Shown here piece by piece: positions 26,432 through 34,347 of a stretch of DNA of 52,977 nt. The notes under the pieces were generated by a model. The model made no database searches. It was given only the letters and a program-made list of their open reading frames with translations, and was not told the DNA's origin. Origin of the DNA: Streptomyces diastatochromogenes (GTDB taxonomy: Bacteria > Actinomycetota > Actinomycetes > Streptomycetales > Streptomycetaceae). The position numbers were made by a program, and so were the translations under genes. Position 1 is the stretch's first letter. Every line of letters starts with the position of its first letter. The stretch spans positions 1 to 52,977 of the forward strand of contig LRTP01000242.1 of the NCBI GenBank assembly GCA_001550305.1. Direction: 5' to 3'.

Positions 26432-26665
26432 ATGAGTCTGGGCGGATGCATCATCCTGATCGCAGCGGGGGCGGTCCTCACATTCGCGACCGACTGGCAC
26501 ATAAAGGGGGTCAACCTCGACCTGGTCGGCATCATCTTCATGATCGTCGGGCTGATCGGCGTGGTGACGTTCAGCAGCATCGCCAGGAGGCGCCGGGTGG
26601 TCATGCCGCCCAGCACCCCGGTGATCGAGGAGGAGCGGCACCACCGGGGCGGCTACGGCGTGTAG
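26432..26665 (+). CDS. Small membrane protein, DUF6458-like
   Basis: The 77-residue product has two membrane helices (CIILIAAGAVLTFATDW and LVGIIFMIVGLIGVVTF) joined by the short HIKGVNLD turn, then a cytoplasmic basic tail (ARRRRVVM) and an acidic/His end. This matches the short DUF6458 proteins common in Actinobacteria, whose function is unknown. Ribosome site AAGGAGG lies 8 nt before the ATG. It is convergent with the thioredoxin-NHL gene. Confidence 0.85.
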   Translation: MSLGGCIILIAAGAVLTFATDWHIKGVNLDLVGIIFMIVGLIGVVTFSSIARRRRVVMPPSTPVIEEERHHRGGYGV

Positions 26666-26689
26666 CCGACGCCACGGAAGTGGGAACGG

Positions 26690-28510
26690 TCAGCCGACGG
26701 CCATGCCCGCCAGCACCAGCGGCAGCCGGTCCGTACCACCCTCGGTGAGGCGGACCGGCACACCCCAGTCCTGCTGGTGGACATGGCAGGCCGGGTACTC
26801 GTTCGCCGGATCGTCGTCGCAGGACGCCGCCATCGCGGAGACATGCAGAACGCCCTCCGTGACCGCCGGGTTCAGCTCCAGGGTGCGGAAGAGATCGGTT
26901 CCCGCGCCCTCACCCGTGAGCAGCAGCTCGGGCGGGGTCGAGGACACGAGCAACCGGGTGGACGGCCCGTAGCGCGTGTCCAGCTTCTGGCCCGTCGGGG
27001 CCTGGAAGACGACGTCCAGCCGGAGCCCTCCCGGAGCGACCTCGGTCGCCGCGCGCTGGGTGCGATGGGCCACCGACTCCACCCGCACCGCCTCCTCGGG
27101 AAGCCGCAGCCGGGTCAGCCGGTGTCGCGCCGACTCCACGACCACGATGTCGTCCCCGACGAGAACCGCGTCGCTGGGCTCCCTCAAGTCGGTCGCCAGC
27201 GTGGTCACTTCGCCCGTCGCGGGGTCGTAGCGGCGCAGTGCGTGGTTGTAGGTGTCGCTGACCGCGACCGAGCCGTCGGGGAGGGCCGTGACACCCAACG
27301 GGTGCTGGAACAGGGCCTGTTCGGCGGCCCCGTCCCGGTGTCCGAAGTCGAAAAGACCGGTGCCGACGGCGGTGTGCACGGTCCCGTCGAGGTCCACCCA
27401 GCGCAGGGCGCTCGTCTCGGAGTCGGCGAGCCAGAGCCGGTCGGCGGTGGCCGCGAGCCCGGACGGCTGCGCGAACCAGGCCTCGGCCCCCGGCCCGTCC
27501 ACGAGCCCCTCGTTCGTCGTACCGGCGGCGACCCCGACGGTGGCGCCCTCCGGGTCGTACGCCCACAGCTGGTGCACCCCGGCCATGGCGATCCAGACCT
27601 TCCCGCCGAACAGCGCCACGTCCCACGGCGAGGACAGGTCCACCTCGCGCGCCGGGCCGGACGTCGGCGAACCCTGCCACCACTGGCGTCCGGTCCCCGC
27701 GAGGGTGCTGACCTCGCCGGTCACGAGGTCCAGGCGGCGCAGCGCGTGGTTCACGGTGTCCGCGACGACGACCGCACCGTCGTCGAGCAGCGCCAGCCCC
27801 TGCGGCTCGCTGAACCCGGCCTCCTCGGCCGACCCGTCCACGAACCCCCGCACCCCGGAGCCGATCCGTCGTACGACGCTCTCCCCGTCGCCCTCCAGCT
27901 CGACGAGCTGGTGCCGGGTCGTGTCGCTGACCAGGAGGTTCCCGCTCGGCAGGGCGAGGGCCTTGCCGGGGAAGCGGAGCGCCGTGGGCTCGGGCTCGGG
28001 TGCCACGTACGGCCCGTCGCCGCGGCGCAACGTCCCCTTGGCCGCGTGCTCGGCCTCCAGCTCCTCCACCAGGCGGGCGATCGCGTGCGCGTGCCCCTCA
28101 CCGGCGTGCTGCGCGACCACGTACCCCTCGGGGTCGATCACGACGAGCGTCGGCCAGGCACGCACGGCGTACTGCTTCCAGGTGGCGAGCTCGGGATCGT
28201 CGAGCACCGGGTGCTCGACCCCGTACCGCTCCACCGCGTCCACGACCGCCTGGTGCTCGGCCTCGTGCACGAACTTCGGCGAGTGCACCCCGATGATCAC
28301 CACCGTGTCCCGGTGCTTCTCCTCCAGCTCCCGCAGCTCGTCCAGGACGTGCAGACAGTTGATGCAGCAGAAGGTCCAAAAATCGAGGATGACGATGCGT
28401 CCTCGCAGGTCGGCGAGGGTGTACTGCTGCTCTCCCGTGTTCAGCCAGCCGCCCTTGCCGATCAGCTCGGGGGCACGGACACGGGCGCGACGGGGGGACG
28501 AGTCACTCAT
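26690..28510 (-). CDS. Thioredoxin-domain NHL-repeat protein
   Basis: The 606-residue product combines an N-terminal thioredoxin-like domain (about 15-165; active-site CINC within FWTFCCINCLHVLDEL, and the cis-proline region RAWPTLVVIDPEG) with a beta-propeller of NHL repeats (about 190-500; repeated units such as LALPSGNLLVSDTTRHQL and VTALPDGSVAVSDTYNHALR) and a C-terminal strand-rich domain. There is no signal peptide, so it is cytoplasmic despite its redox motif. Homologues are called NHL-repeat thiol-disulfide proteins; the partner is unknown. ATG 28510 is preceded by GGAGG only 2 nt away; longer upstream in-frame starts lie in intergenic hairpin sequence. Confidence 0.88.
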   Translation of the reverse strand: MSDSSPRRARVRAPELIGKGGWLNTGEQQYTLADLRGRIVILDFWTFCCINCLHVLDELRELEEKHRDTVVIIGVHSPKFVHEAEHQAVVDAVERYGVEHPVLDDPELATWKQYAVRAWPTLVVIDPEGYVVAQHAGEGHAHAIARLVEELEAEHAAKGTLRRGDGPYVAPEPEPTALRFPGKALALPSGNLLVSDTTRHQLVELEGDGESVVRRIGSGVRGFVDGSAEEAGFSEPQGLALLDDGAVVVADTVNHALRRLDLVTGEVSTLAGTGRQWWQGSPTSGPAREVDLSSPWDVALFGGKVWIAMAGVHQLWAYDPEGATVGVAAGTTNEGLVDGPGAEAWFAQPSGLAATADRLWLADSETSALRWVDLDGTVHTAVGTGLFDFGHRDGAAEQALFQHPLGVTALPDGSVAVSDTYNHALRRYDPATGEVTTLATDLREPSDAVLVGDDIVVVESARHRLTRLRLPEEAVRVESVAHRTQRAATEVAPGGLRLDVVFQAPTGQKLDTRYGPSTRLLVSSTPPELLLTGEGAGTDLFRTLELNPAVTEGVLHVSAMAASCDDDPANEYPACHVHQQDWGVPVRLTEGGTDRLPLVLAGMAVG

Positions 28511-28539
28511 GGCCTCCAGGGTGCCACGGTGGTGCAGGC

Positions 28540-28579
28540 GGTCGACCTGGCGGTGCCCATAGGCTCCGCCAGGTCGACC
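28540..28579 (-). terminator. Large perfect hairpin downstream of the three-gene operon
   Basis: GGTCGACCTGGCGG (28540-28553) pairs over 14 bp with CCGCCAGGTCGACC (28566-28579), with a 12-nt loop that can extend by three more pairs. It lies about 60 bp beyond the operon's last stop and about 30 bp before the next start, so it probably ends operon transcription. Confidence 0.6.
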
Positions 28580-28640
28580 TCGCGGCCTGCCCTGGCCCCG
28601 GCGTCCGCGACCGTAACCGACTCGACGCGGGTGAGCTGAC

Positions 28641-29669
28641 TCAGGTTGCCAGATGCCCCACGAAGATCCCGACGAGGATCCGGTCGTCGTACGCGGGGAT
28701 CGGCAGGGAGAAGTGCACCCGGTCGCGATCCCACAGTCGCTTGCCATGCCACTCGCAGCGGTAGGTGCCACCGTCATAGTGGACCTTGCGCTGCTCCCAG
28801 GCCTTCACGTTCTTCTTCGTGTTCGGGCTCTCGGGAGAGATGTCCAGACCCAGCGCGCCGAACCTGCGTATGACCTGCTTCTGGTCGCCGCCGCAGTCGG
28901 CCAGGGTCCGGATGAAGTGGTCGTTGAGCGCGCCGAGCAGCTGCACCAGCCAGGGCAGGACATCAGCGTAGGTGCCTTTGAAGTGGTGCAGGCGCAGGGA
29001 GTCGGCGAACAGCAGCAGGGGAAAGGCGTCCTGCGTGAAGGTGAAGAAGCGCTCGGCCGGGACGTGCTCGTGGATGAGGAGGCCGCGCCAGAAGTCCGGT
29101 GCGTCCTCGGGGAGCCGTAGGACGTGTACTTTCACCTCGTCGTGGCCCGCCTCCGTCGTCCGCGTGACGGTAAGCCATCCGGACGACCAGTCGGGTTCCA
29201 TGGCGTACGGCACCAGGAGACAGGACATGGCCCGGCCTGTCGCTGCCCGGGCCAAGGCGTGGGCTATGCCCCAGGACGGTTCCCGCCAGGGGCCGTCGGC
29301 CACGCGGACCGGCTGGGGCAGATCCGCCTCGTCCGGTTCCACGCGCCGGCACTTGTTCAGCAGTTGCTGCAAACGGACCCGCTCGTCATGGGGCAGTCCG
29401 CCGTCCGGGGAGTACAGGGCGTCGATCAGCGCGACCGACGGCCGGCATTCGGTGTCGTACGCGGGCTCCATGAACGCGGCCGTACGGCCGTCGGCCAACG
29501 GCTGAAGCAGCTCCGCGAGCGTGTCGAGGGCGTCCCGAAGGCCGGAGCCCGTCAGCGACCGCCAGTCGAAGCACTCCTCGCCGACTACGACGCGGTAGTC
29601 GGCGTCGACCTCGGTGGCCGAGGTGTCACCCGATAAGTCCTGTCCGTTCCTACCTGCCGCGCCGGGCAC
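28641..29669 (-). CDS. Unknown third protein of the DUF262-DUF3696 operon, 342 aa, with a TTA codon
   Basis: No family is recognised. It is soluble, without signal or membrane helix. The N-terminal third is helical and acidic; the middle has DFWRGLLIHEHVPAERFFTF; a helical LPWLVQLLGALNDHFIRTL segment leads to a C-terminal strand-rich module with GGTYRCEWHGKRLWDRDRVH and ending ILVGIFVGHLAT. These may form a small beta-barrel or nuclease-like fold, but this is a guess. GTG 29669 lies inside the end of the ATPase gene (20-bp overlap) with GGGAGG upstream, so translation is coupled. Codon 12 is TTA, rare in such DNA and read by the developmental tRNA bldA. Confidence 0.75.
   Translation of the reverse strand: MPGAAGRNGQDLSGDTSATEVDADYRVVVGEECFDWRSLTGSGLRDALDTLAELLQPLADGRTAAFMEPAYDTECRPSVALIDALYSPDGGLPHDERVRLQQLLNKCRRVEPDEADLPQPVRVADGPWREPSWGIAHALARAATGRAMSCLLVPYAMEPDWSSGWLTVTRTTEAGHDEVKVHVLRLPEDAPDFWRGLLIHEHVPAERFFTFTQDAFPLLLFADSLRLHHFKGTYADVLPWLVQLLGALNDHFIRTLADCGGDQKQVIRRFGALGLDISPESPNTKKNVKAWEQRKVHYDGGTYRCEWHGKRLWDRDRVHFSLPIPAYDDRILVGIFVGHLAT
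29634..29636 (-). other. TTA codon (codon 12 of the third operon gene)
   Basis: The minus-strand frame from GTG 29669 reads GAC TTA TCG here. TTA is the rarest codon in Streptomyces and needs the bldA tRNA. No alternative in-frame start lies shortly downstream. Confidence 0.75.
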
Positions 29670-30771
29670 GGGCCAGCCTCCCGAGGTCGGTCTCGATCTG
29701 GTCGAAGAAGCCGCTGGGCCAGTGGCTGAGCTCTCCCTTGTCGTTGATGCGGATGGGCAGGGTACGGTCGTGATCGAAGTAGTGTGTGATCATGTCCTCC
29801 GCCGTGAGGGCGCGGTCCTGCGCGACAGCGAGCCGGGCTCCGTTGAGGACGTGATCGCTGTGCGTCTCCACCACGACCTGCACCCCGCTGCCCGCCACCC
29901 GCGCGAGGAACCGGCCCAGACGGGACTGTCCCGCCGGGTGCAGATGCGCCTCCGGATTCTCCACGATTAGCAGGTCGCCCGGCTCGGTGAGCAGGCCCGC
30001 GACGATGACCGGCAGGGCGTAGGAGACGCCGAAGCCGGTGTTGGCGGGGCGGATCTCCTCTCCGATGAGGCCCGTCTCGCCAAAGCGGATCGTCCCGGCC
30101 ATGATGCCTGCGGCCACGCGGGCGGTGATCCGCAGCGGCCGGATGATCTCCGAGGCCCATGCCTCGGCCTGGGCCCTCAACTGCGAACCGGCGGCCTCCG
30201 GGTGGCGCAGCGAGCCCCGGACCTCCTCGCGGGTGCTGACCACGCGTGACTCGCGCAGCGCCAGTACCTGTGCGGTGAACTCACCCCGTACCCCCACGCC
30301 GATCCGGTCGGGTTCCTCAGCCGAGACCGACAGTGTGTCGCGTGGGCCGAGACGCTCGGCGCACAGGTAAGTGAAAGCGGGGTCCGCGACGCTCGGCCCG
30401 ATACCGGGCACGTGCGCCACCGGCAGCCGCCGTACGTCAAGGTGCAGCGCCTGCTCGGCGTCGGGAAGGCCGAAGACGTACACCCATGACTCACCGTCCG
30501 GGCCACCCAGCCGTACGGTGATCTCCCGTGCGTCGGCCGTCCAGTTCAGCACGTCCCGGGCCTCTCCGAGGGCCAGCCCGAGAGGCCCGTTCAGCCGGAC
30601 CGTGCCGCCTGCCGCGACGCCCGCCATACCTGCAAGTCTCGCCAGCAACAGGGACTGGATCACGGTGCTCTTGCCGCCACCGTTGACTCCCGTCAGGACG
30701 GTGAGAGCACGCAGGCCGAACGACTCCGACTCGAACCGCTTGAAGCCCCGAATCTCCAGGGAAGTGATCAC
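29650..30771 (-). CDS. AAA/ABC-type ATPase with DUF3696 C-terminus
   Basis: The 373-residue SMC/OLD-like ATPase has Walker A GVNGGGKST (28-36), a conserved AERLGPRD (138-145), Walker B LLIVENPEAHLHP (267-279) and the H-loop VETHSDHV (301-308). The C-terminus shows the DUF3696 hallmark WPSGFFDQ (351-358). Such ATPases drive many defence systems (Septu, OLD/Gabija, retron partners) where they sense invading DNA and gate a nuclease. Start is GTG 30771, overlapping the upstream DUF262 stop as GTGA (4 bp); the downstream gene overlaps by 20 bp. The tight coupling shows that the three products work together in fixed ratio. Confidence 0.9.
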   Translation of the reverse strand: MITSLEIRGFKRFESESFGLRALTVLTGVNGGGKSTVIQSLLLARLAGMAGVAAGGTVRLNGPLGLALGEARDVLNWTADAREITVRLGGPDGESWVYVFGLPDAEQALHLDVRRLPVAHVPGIGPSVADPAFTYLCAERLGPRDTLSVSAEEPDRIGVGVRGEFTAQVLALRESRVVSTREEVRGSLRHPEAAGSQLRAQAEAWASEIIRPLRITARVAAGIMAGTIRFGETGLIGEEIRPANTGFGVSYALPVIVAGLLTEPGDLLIVENPEAHLHPAGQSRLGRFLARVAGSGVQVVVETHSDHVLNGARLAVAQDRALTAEDMITHYFDHDRTLPIRINDKGELSHWPSGFFDQIETDLGRLARARRGR

Positions 30772-31940
30772 CGGCCAGCTCCCGCGTCAGCCACGGCGGC
30801 CTTGAAGCGGTAGTCCACCCGGTAGCGGTCGGCGGTGGAGGAGGTGATGGCGTTGAGGTAGTTGACGTCGACGGTCATACGCTGGCGGGCGGCCTCCACG
30901 ATCGCGTCGCGACGCGCGCGCAGGTCAGCGGTCGTATGGTCGGGGTCGGCCAAGGCCATGGACCAGCTCTCGAAGAGGGCACGGTTGATCGGGCGGCGGT
31001 AGTCGTCGTCCTCCGGCCACTTGCGGAAGGCGTGCTCGCCGAAGACGAGGTAGGCGTGGGACATCGCCCGCTCGAAGGCGGCCTCCAACTCGGCCACCTG
31101 CCCATCAGGAACCTTCGTCGGATCGTCCAGCATCTCCGTGGTGTCCATCAGGAACATCTCCATCACCGGCCGCTCGTGATACGCCGAGACACCCTTCAGC
31201 CAGAAGGCGGCGAACCGCAGCGCCATCTCCCGGTCGTTCATCCGGATGTGGTCTGTCAGACGGCCTCCGGTGGCCCTGGCGAAGGCGTCCGTGTGGGTCA
31301 TCCGGTGCAGAGTGTCCCGGCTGCGCCGACTGCTCATACAGTGCCGGATCTCCTGGGCGTTGAGCGGGGTCCCGCCGGTGTTGATGCGCTTGAAGATCTC
31401 GTACGTGACTCCGCGCGGTGTCGTCGGGTCGATCACGTTGACGATCAGCTGGGTGTTGTTGATCCGCCGCTGGAACGGCATGGGGAGATCACTGAAGCGC
31501 AGGTCCTTCAGGTCTTGCAGGTGCTCCAGCTTCCCGAGGGCGAAGCCGTCCTCCTCCCCGCCCCGGACGAACGCGTGCAGCGTGGACAGCCGCTGAAGGC
31601 CGTCGACGACCCGGAACGACCCGTCCACGTCCTCGGCAAAGTAGAACGCCGGCAGCGGGATCTGCAGCAGCAGGGACTCGACCAGCAGGGACTTCTGGCC
31701 GGAGTGCCAGACCTGCAACCGCTGGAAGTCCGGAGCGAGTTCGATGGACTTCTCGTCGATCTGGTCGAGGATGTTGCGCAGGGAGAACTGGCTGGTGTTC
31801 ACCCGGATCTGGTCCGGGTTCCACGGCCGCTGGATCTTGGTGGTGTCCTCGCCGGTGTCCTCGACCTCGATGTCCGTGGCGTGTCCCTCGAACACGTCCT
31901 CCACCACGTCCGGGGGCGTCTGCGCGCCTTCGATTGCCAT
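30768..31940 (-). CDS. DUF262 domain protein (ParB-like/GmrS-like)
   Basis: The 390-residue product carries the DUF262 core: LAPDFQRLQVWHSGQKSLLV (about 69-88), IPLPAFYF and VVDGLQRLSTL (111-121), the last being the DGQQR-type nucleotide or DNA-processing motif with Leu in the third place. It continues with the DUF262 helical part (FKRINTGGTPLNAQEIRHC). There is no C-terminal DUF1524 HNH domain as in GmrSD enzymes, so any nuclease must come from the DUF262 part or a partner. ATG 31940 is chosen because TAGGAT lies 7 nt upstream; an ATG at 31949 overlaps that box. First gene of the operon. Confidence 0.88.
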   Translation of the reverse strand: MAIEGAQTPPDVVEDVFEGHATDIEVEDTGEDTTKIQRPWNPDQIRVNTSQFSLRNILDQIDEKSIELAPDFQRLQVWHSGQKSLLVESLLLQIPLPAFYFAEDVDGSFRVVDGLQRLSTLHAFVRGGEEDGFALGKLEHLQDLKDLRFSDLPMPFQRRINNTQLIVNVIDPTTPRGVTYEIFKRINTGGTPLNAQEIRHCMSSRRSRDTLHRMTHTDAFARATGGRLTDHIRMNDREMALRFAAFWLKGVSAYHERPVMEMFLMDTTEMLDDPTKVPDGQVAELEAAFERAMSHAYLVFGEHAFRKWPEDDDYRRPINRALFESWSMALADPDHTTADLRARRDAIVEAARQRMTVDVNYLNAITSSTADRYRVDYRFKAAVADAGAGR

Positions 31941-31953
31941 GCGCGCCATCCTA
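31941..31953 (-). promoter_or_regulatory. Leaderless -10 element (TAGGAT) of the DUF262 operon
   Basis: On the minus strand TAGGAT (31953-31948) is followed by 7 nt and the ATG at 31940. Confidence 0.6.
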
Positions 31954-32201
31954 GGGGTGCGTGATCCAGGGGGTGGGGGCGTTGCGCCGATCTCCCCTGG
32001 CATGCTTCGGCGGTGCGCGGCTCTGGCCGGCGGCAATGCTGAGGACGTCCGTCAGGGACTCGACCAGGCGGCAGGCAATCCAGCGGAGTTCGCCAGACGT
32101 CAGACGTACGCGTCGTCCACCATCGGCCGGGCGAGGCCTGGGAGGACAGCCGCCGTTTCGAGTTGCTGCTGCCGGTCGGGAGTCTGCGGCGCGCCAATCA
32201 T
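31951..32201 (-). pseudogene. Possible frameshifted small gene after the ATP-binding protein gene
   Basis: An ATG at 32201, 14 bp after the stop of the ATP-binding gene, opens a 33-codon frame reading ...VLPGLARPMVDDAYV then TGA at about 32100. In the adjacent frame the sequence continues as RLTSGELRWIACRLVESLTD and on to a stop at 31951. Joined by one frameshift at the repeated ACGTCTG (near 32095-32108) it makes a smooth, protein-like product of about 83 residues. I do not recognise it; the whole may be coincidence. Confidence 0.3.
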
Positions 32202-32215
32202 GGTGCCGCCGGGCG

Positions 32216-32707
32216 TCATACGGGCAGCTCTGCGGGCAGGTCGAACCACACCGCCTCACCCTCCGGGTGCGTCTGCCCGCCGTACGGGACGTCCGGGCCA
32301 TGCCCCCAGCAGCCTTCACTGAGGGCGTCCACCAGGTATAGGCCCCGGCCGCCGCCTCGCTCCCACGTCGCAGCCGTCAGTTCTCTTGCCATCGGCGGGT
32401 TCTCGTCCCCGTCGTACACCACCACCCGCAGCCGCCCCTTCTCCACCGCCAGCCACAGCACCGTGTCGTCACCGCCCTTCGCGTGCACGCAGACGTTGGT
32501 GACAAGTTCCGAGGGCCAATGGATCGCGTCGTCGACCAGGGTGCGGTCCAGCTCCAGCGTGCGCAGGAAGGTGGCGACGAAGTCGCAGCGACGTGGGGGA
32601 AGTGTCGGCCCGAGCCCGGCCTCGTTGCTGTCCGGCGCCCGTGTGCATGTGGGCCGGGGTGGCACTTCCAACGGGCAGTGGGCGTGGGGGGGCAGACGAG
32701 TGATCAA
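32216..32707 (-). CDS. ATP-binding protein (HATPase, anti-sigma/RsbW-like)
   Basis: The 163-residue protein is a single GHKL ATPase domain: the N-box HWPSELVTNVCVHAKGG (about 60-76), the G1 region VVYDGDENPP, and the G2 loop GGGRGLYLVDALS. Such stand-alone kinases act like RsbW/SpoIIAB and are common in Streptomyces beside XRE and DUF397 genes (WhiJ-type loci), where they act in development or antibiotic control. It is divergent from the XRE pseudogene, as usual for these triads. The start at 32707 is the longest frame; it adds a short basic-proline N-terminus and could be shorter. Confidence 0.85.
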   Translation of the reverse strand: MITRLPPHAHCPLEVPPRPTCTRAPDSNEAGLGPTLPPRRCDFVATFLRTLELDRTLVDDAIHWPSELVTNVCVHAKGGDDTVLWLAVEKGRLRVVVYDGDENPPMARELTAATWERGGGRGLYLVDALSEGCWGHGPDVPYGGQTHPEGEAVWFDLPAELPV

Positions 32708-32800
32708 TCGAACACTCTCCGTGAGGTGCGCTACGACCGTAGCGACTCAGTCTGATACGCATCAACCGATCAGGAAAGTACGACGAGCGAGGAGAACTCC

Positions 32801-33646
32801 ATGCCGCCGAGGGCCAACCCCACCGCACGCCAAGGGCGACTCGGCACCGAACTGCGCAAGCTGTGCGAGGCGACAGGCCTCGAGTCGCGGGACGCCGCCG
32901 CCTTCCTCGGCGTGAACCAGACCCAGATCAGCCACATCGAATCCGGCCGGTTCTGAATCAGTGAGCAGCGGTTGCGCGGACTGGCCGGGTTCTACGAATG
33001 CGACGACAGTCAACTCATCGAAGCATTGGTCGAGATGGCGGCGCCGCGGCCCAAGGGCTGGTAGGAGGAGTACCGCGGCGCGATGCCGCCTACGGCGCTC
33101 GATCTCGCCGAGTTGGAGCATCCCGCGGCATACGCCCGCGTATTCGAGATGGTGCACATCCCGGGAGTCCTCCAGCCCGGGGACCATGCACGCGCAGCCT
33201 CACTGTTCGTCGCGCCGAGTCTCCCGGAGGAAGACCGCGAGACCCGAGTCGCGTTCCGGATGCGCCGCCAGCACGTCATCGCGCTGGGGACGCCGTACGA
33301 CGTGATCATCCACGAAGCCGCACTACGAATGCGTGTGGGTGGCTCCAAGATCGCCCGCACCCAGCTCGACCATCTTCTTCAGGCATCCGGCAGGGAGTCG
33401 GTCACCATTCGGGTCATCCCGTTCGCGGCCGAGGGGTTCGCGGGGGAGGGATTTCCCTTGCAGTACGTTGGCGGCGTCGCACCCCAACTGGACACCGTGC
33501 AGATCGACACGCCCCATGGCGCCGAGTTCATCGACGCCACAGCGCGGCTGAACCGCTACGGAACCCTAAGCGAGTCCATCGACAAGGCAGCACTCCCGCA
33601 GGAAGCTTCCCTCGACCTCATCCGCCGTATCGCCCAGGATCTCTGA
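32801..33646 (+). pseudogene. XRE/WhiJ-type regulator (DUF5753) broken by two in-frame stops
   Basis: One continuous frame of 282 codons encodes a typical WhiJ-like protein: helix-turn-helix at the N-terminus (AAAFLGVNQTQISHIESGRF) and a DUF5753 domain (HIPGVLQPGDHARAASLF, FAGEGFPLQYV). It is interrupted by TGA at 32954-32956, just after SGRF where relatives continue with ISEQRLRGLAGF, and by TAG at 33062-33064 in KGW-stop-EEYRG, where WWEEYRG is usual. Each fits a single transition (CGA to TGA; TGG to TAG). The rest of the frame is undamaged. ATG 32801 follows GAGGAG. The separate segment from ATG 33083 (187 residues) has no ribosome site. Confidence 0.85.
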
Positions 33647-33655
33647 AGGAATCCC

Positions 33656-33859
33656 GTGCCTGAAGCCCTCCATTGGCAGAAGTCGTCGTTCTCCGGAGGC
33701 GACGCCGACACCAACTGCCTGGAGATAGCCGCCACCCCCATCACCCTCCACCTCCGCGAGAGCGGCACCCCGGCCACGATCCTCTCGCCCACCTGCACCG
33801 CCCTGAACGCCCTGCTCATGGCAGTGAAAGACGCGGCAGCGCCCAGCCCTTCCGCGTGA
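33656..33859 (+). CDS. DUF397 domain protein
   Basis: The 67-residue product has the DUF397 signature W-x-K-S-S-x-S-G-G near its N-terminus (LHWQKSSFSGGDADTNCLEI), then a small beta-sandwich pattern ending in an alanine-rich tail. DUF397 proteins are the usual small partner of WhiJ-type XRE regulators and probably act as their antagonist or antitoxin-like partner. GTG 33656 is preceded by GAAGGA, which overlaps the stop of the XRE pseudogene, so the two were an operon. The gene itself is intact even though its partner is broken. Confidence 0.88.
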   Translation: MPEALHWQKSSFSGGDADTNCLEIAATPITLHLRESGTPATILSPTCTALNALLMAVKDAAAPSPSA

Positions 33860-33895
33860 AAGAGCCGGGCGTCGTGATGTCCCGTCCGTAACGGG

Positions 33896-34294
33896 TCAGG
33901 CCAGTGCGTGTCCCGTCGTCGCGTCCACGTGGTCCGGTACCTCGTCGTGGCGGTCGCCCACGGTGGAGGTGCCGGTCGGCTCGAGGACGAGGATCTCGGT
34001 GGGGACAGGGGCATACGGCTTGTGTTCGGTGCCGCGGGGAACCGTGAAGACGGCACTCTGGGGCAGGACGACCGTTCGCTCGCCGGCCGGCTCGCGGAGG
34101 GCGATGTGCAATTCGCCGTTCAGGACCAGGAAGAACTCATCGGTGTGATCGTGGACGTGCCAGAGGTGCTCGCCCTCGACCTTGGCCACGCGGACGTCGT
34201 AGTCGTTGACGACGGTGACGATGCGGGGGCTCCACCGCTGGGTGAAGGAGGCCAGTGCCGCGGGCAGGGAGACGGGTTCCGTGGGTGCGCTCAT
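33896..34294 (-). CDS. Cupin domain protein
   Basis: A 132-residue single-cupin protein. The metal-binding motif is HLWHVHDHTDEFFLVLNGEL (His-x-His with Glu) near residues 45-64, and the second motif is FTVPRGTEHKPYAP. Such small cupins are often dioxygenases or isomerases or bind small ligands; role unknown. I choose ATG 34294 (MSAPTEPVSL); an ATG at 34303 is also in frame. It is divergent from the GlxA-type regulator gene 53 bp away, which probably controls it. Confidence 0.85.
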   Translation of the reverse strand: MSAPTEPVSLPAALASFTQRWSPRIVTVVNDYDVRVAKVEGEHLWHVHDHTDEFFLVLNGELHIALREPAGERTVVLPQSAVFTVPRGTEHKPYAPVPTEILVLEPTGTSTVGDRHDEVPDHVDATTGHALA

Positions 34295-34335
34295 ACCAGT
34301 CATCGTCAGCGATGACGCGGAGCCCGGACGAGTGC

Positions 34336-34347
34336 TAGGAATCGCAC
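34336..34347 (+). promoter_or_regulatory. Possible leaderless -10 element (TAGGAA) for the GlxA-type gene
   Basis: TAGGAA (34336-34341) lies 6 nt before ATG 34348; the last base departs from TANNNT. Confidence 0.35.

Noticed and set aside
26777..28639. Long frame antisense to the thioredoxin-NHL gene
   Set aside because: Shadow frame; Arg/Gly/Val-rich without domain signal.
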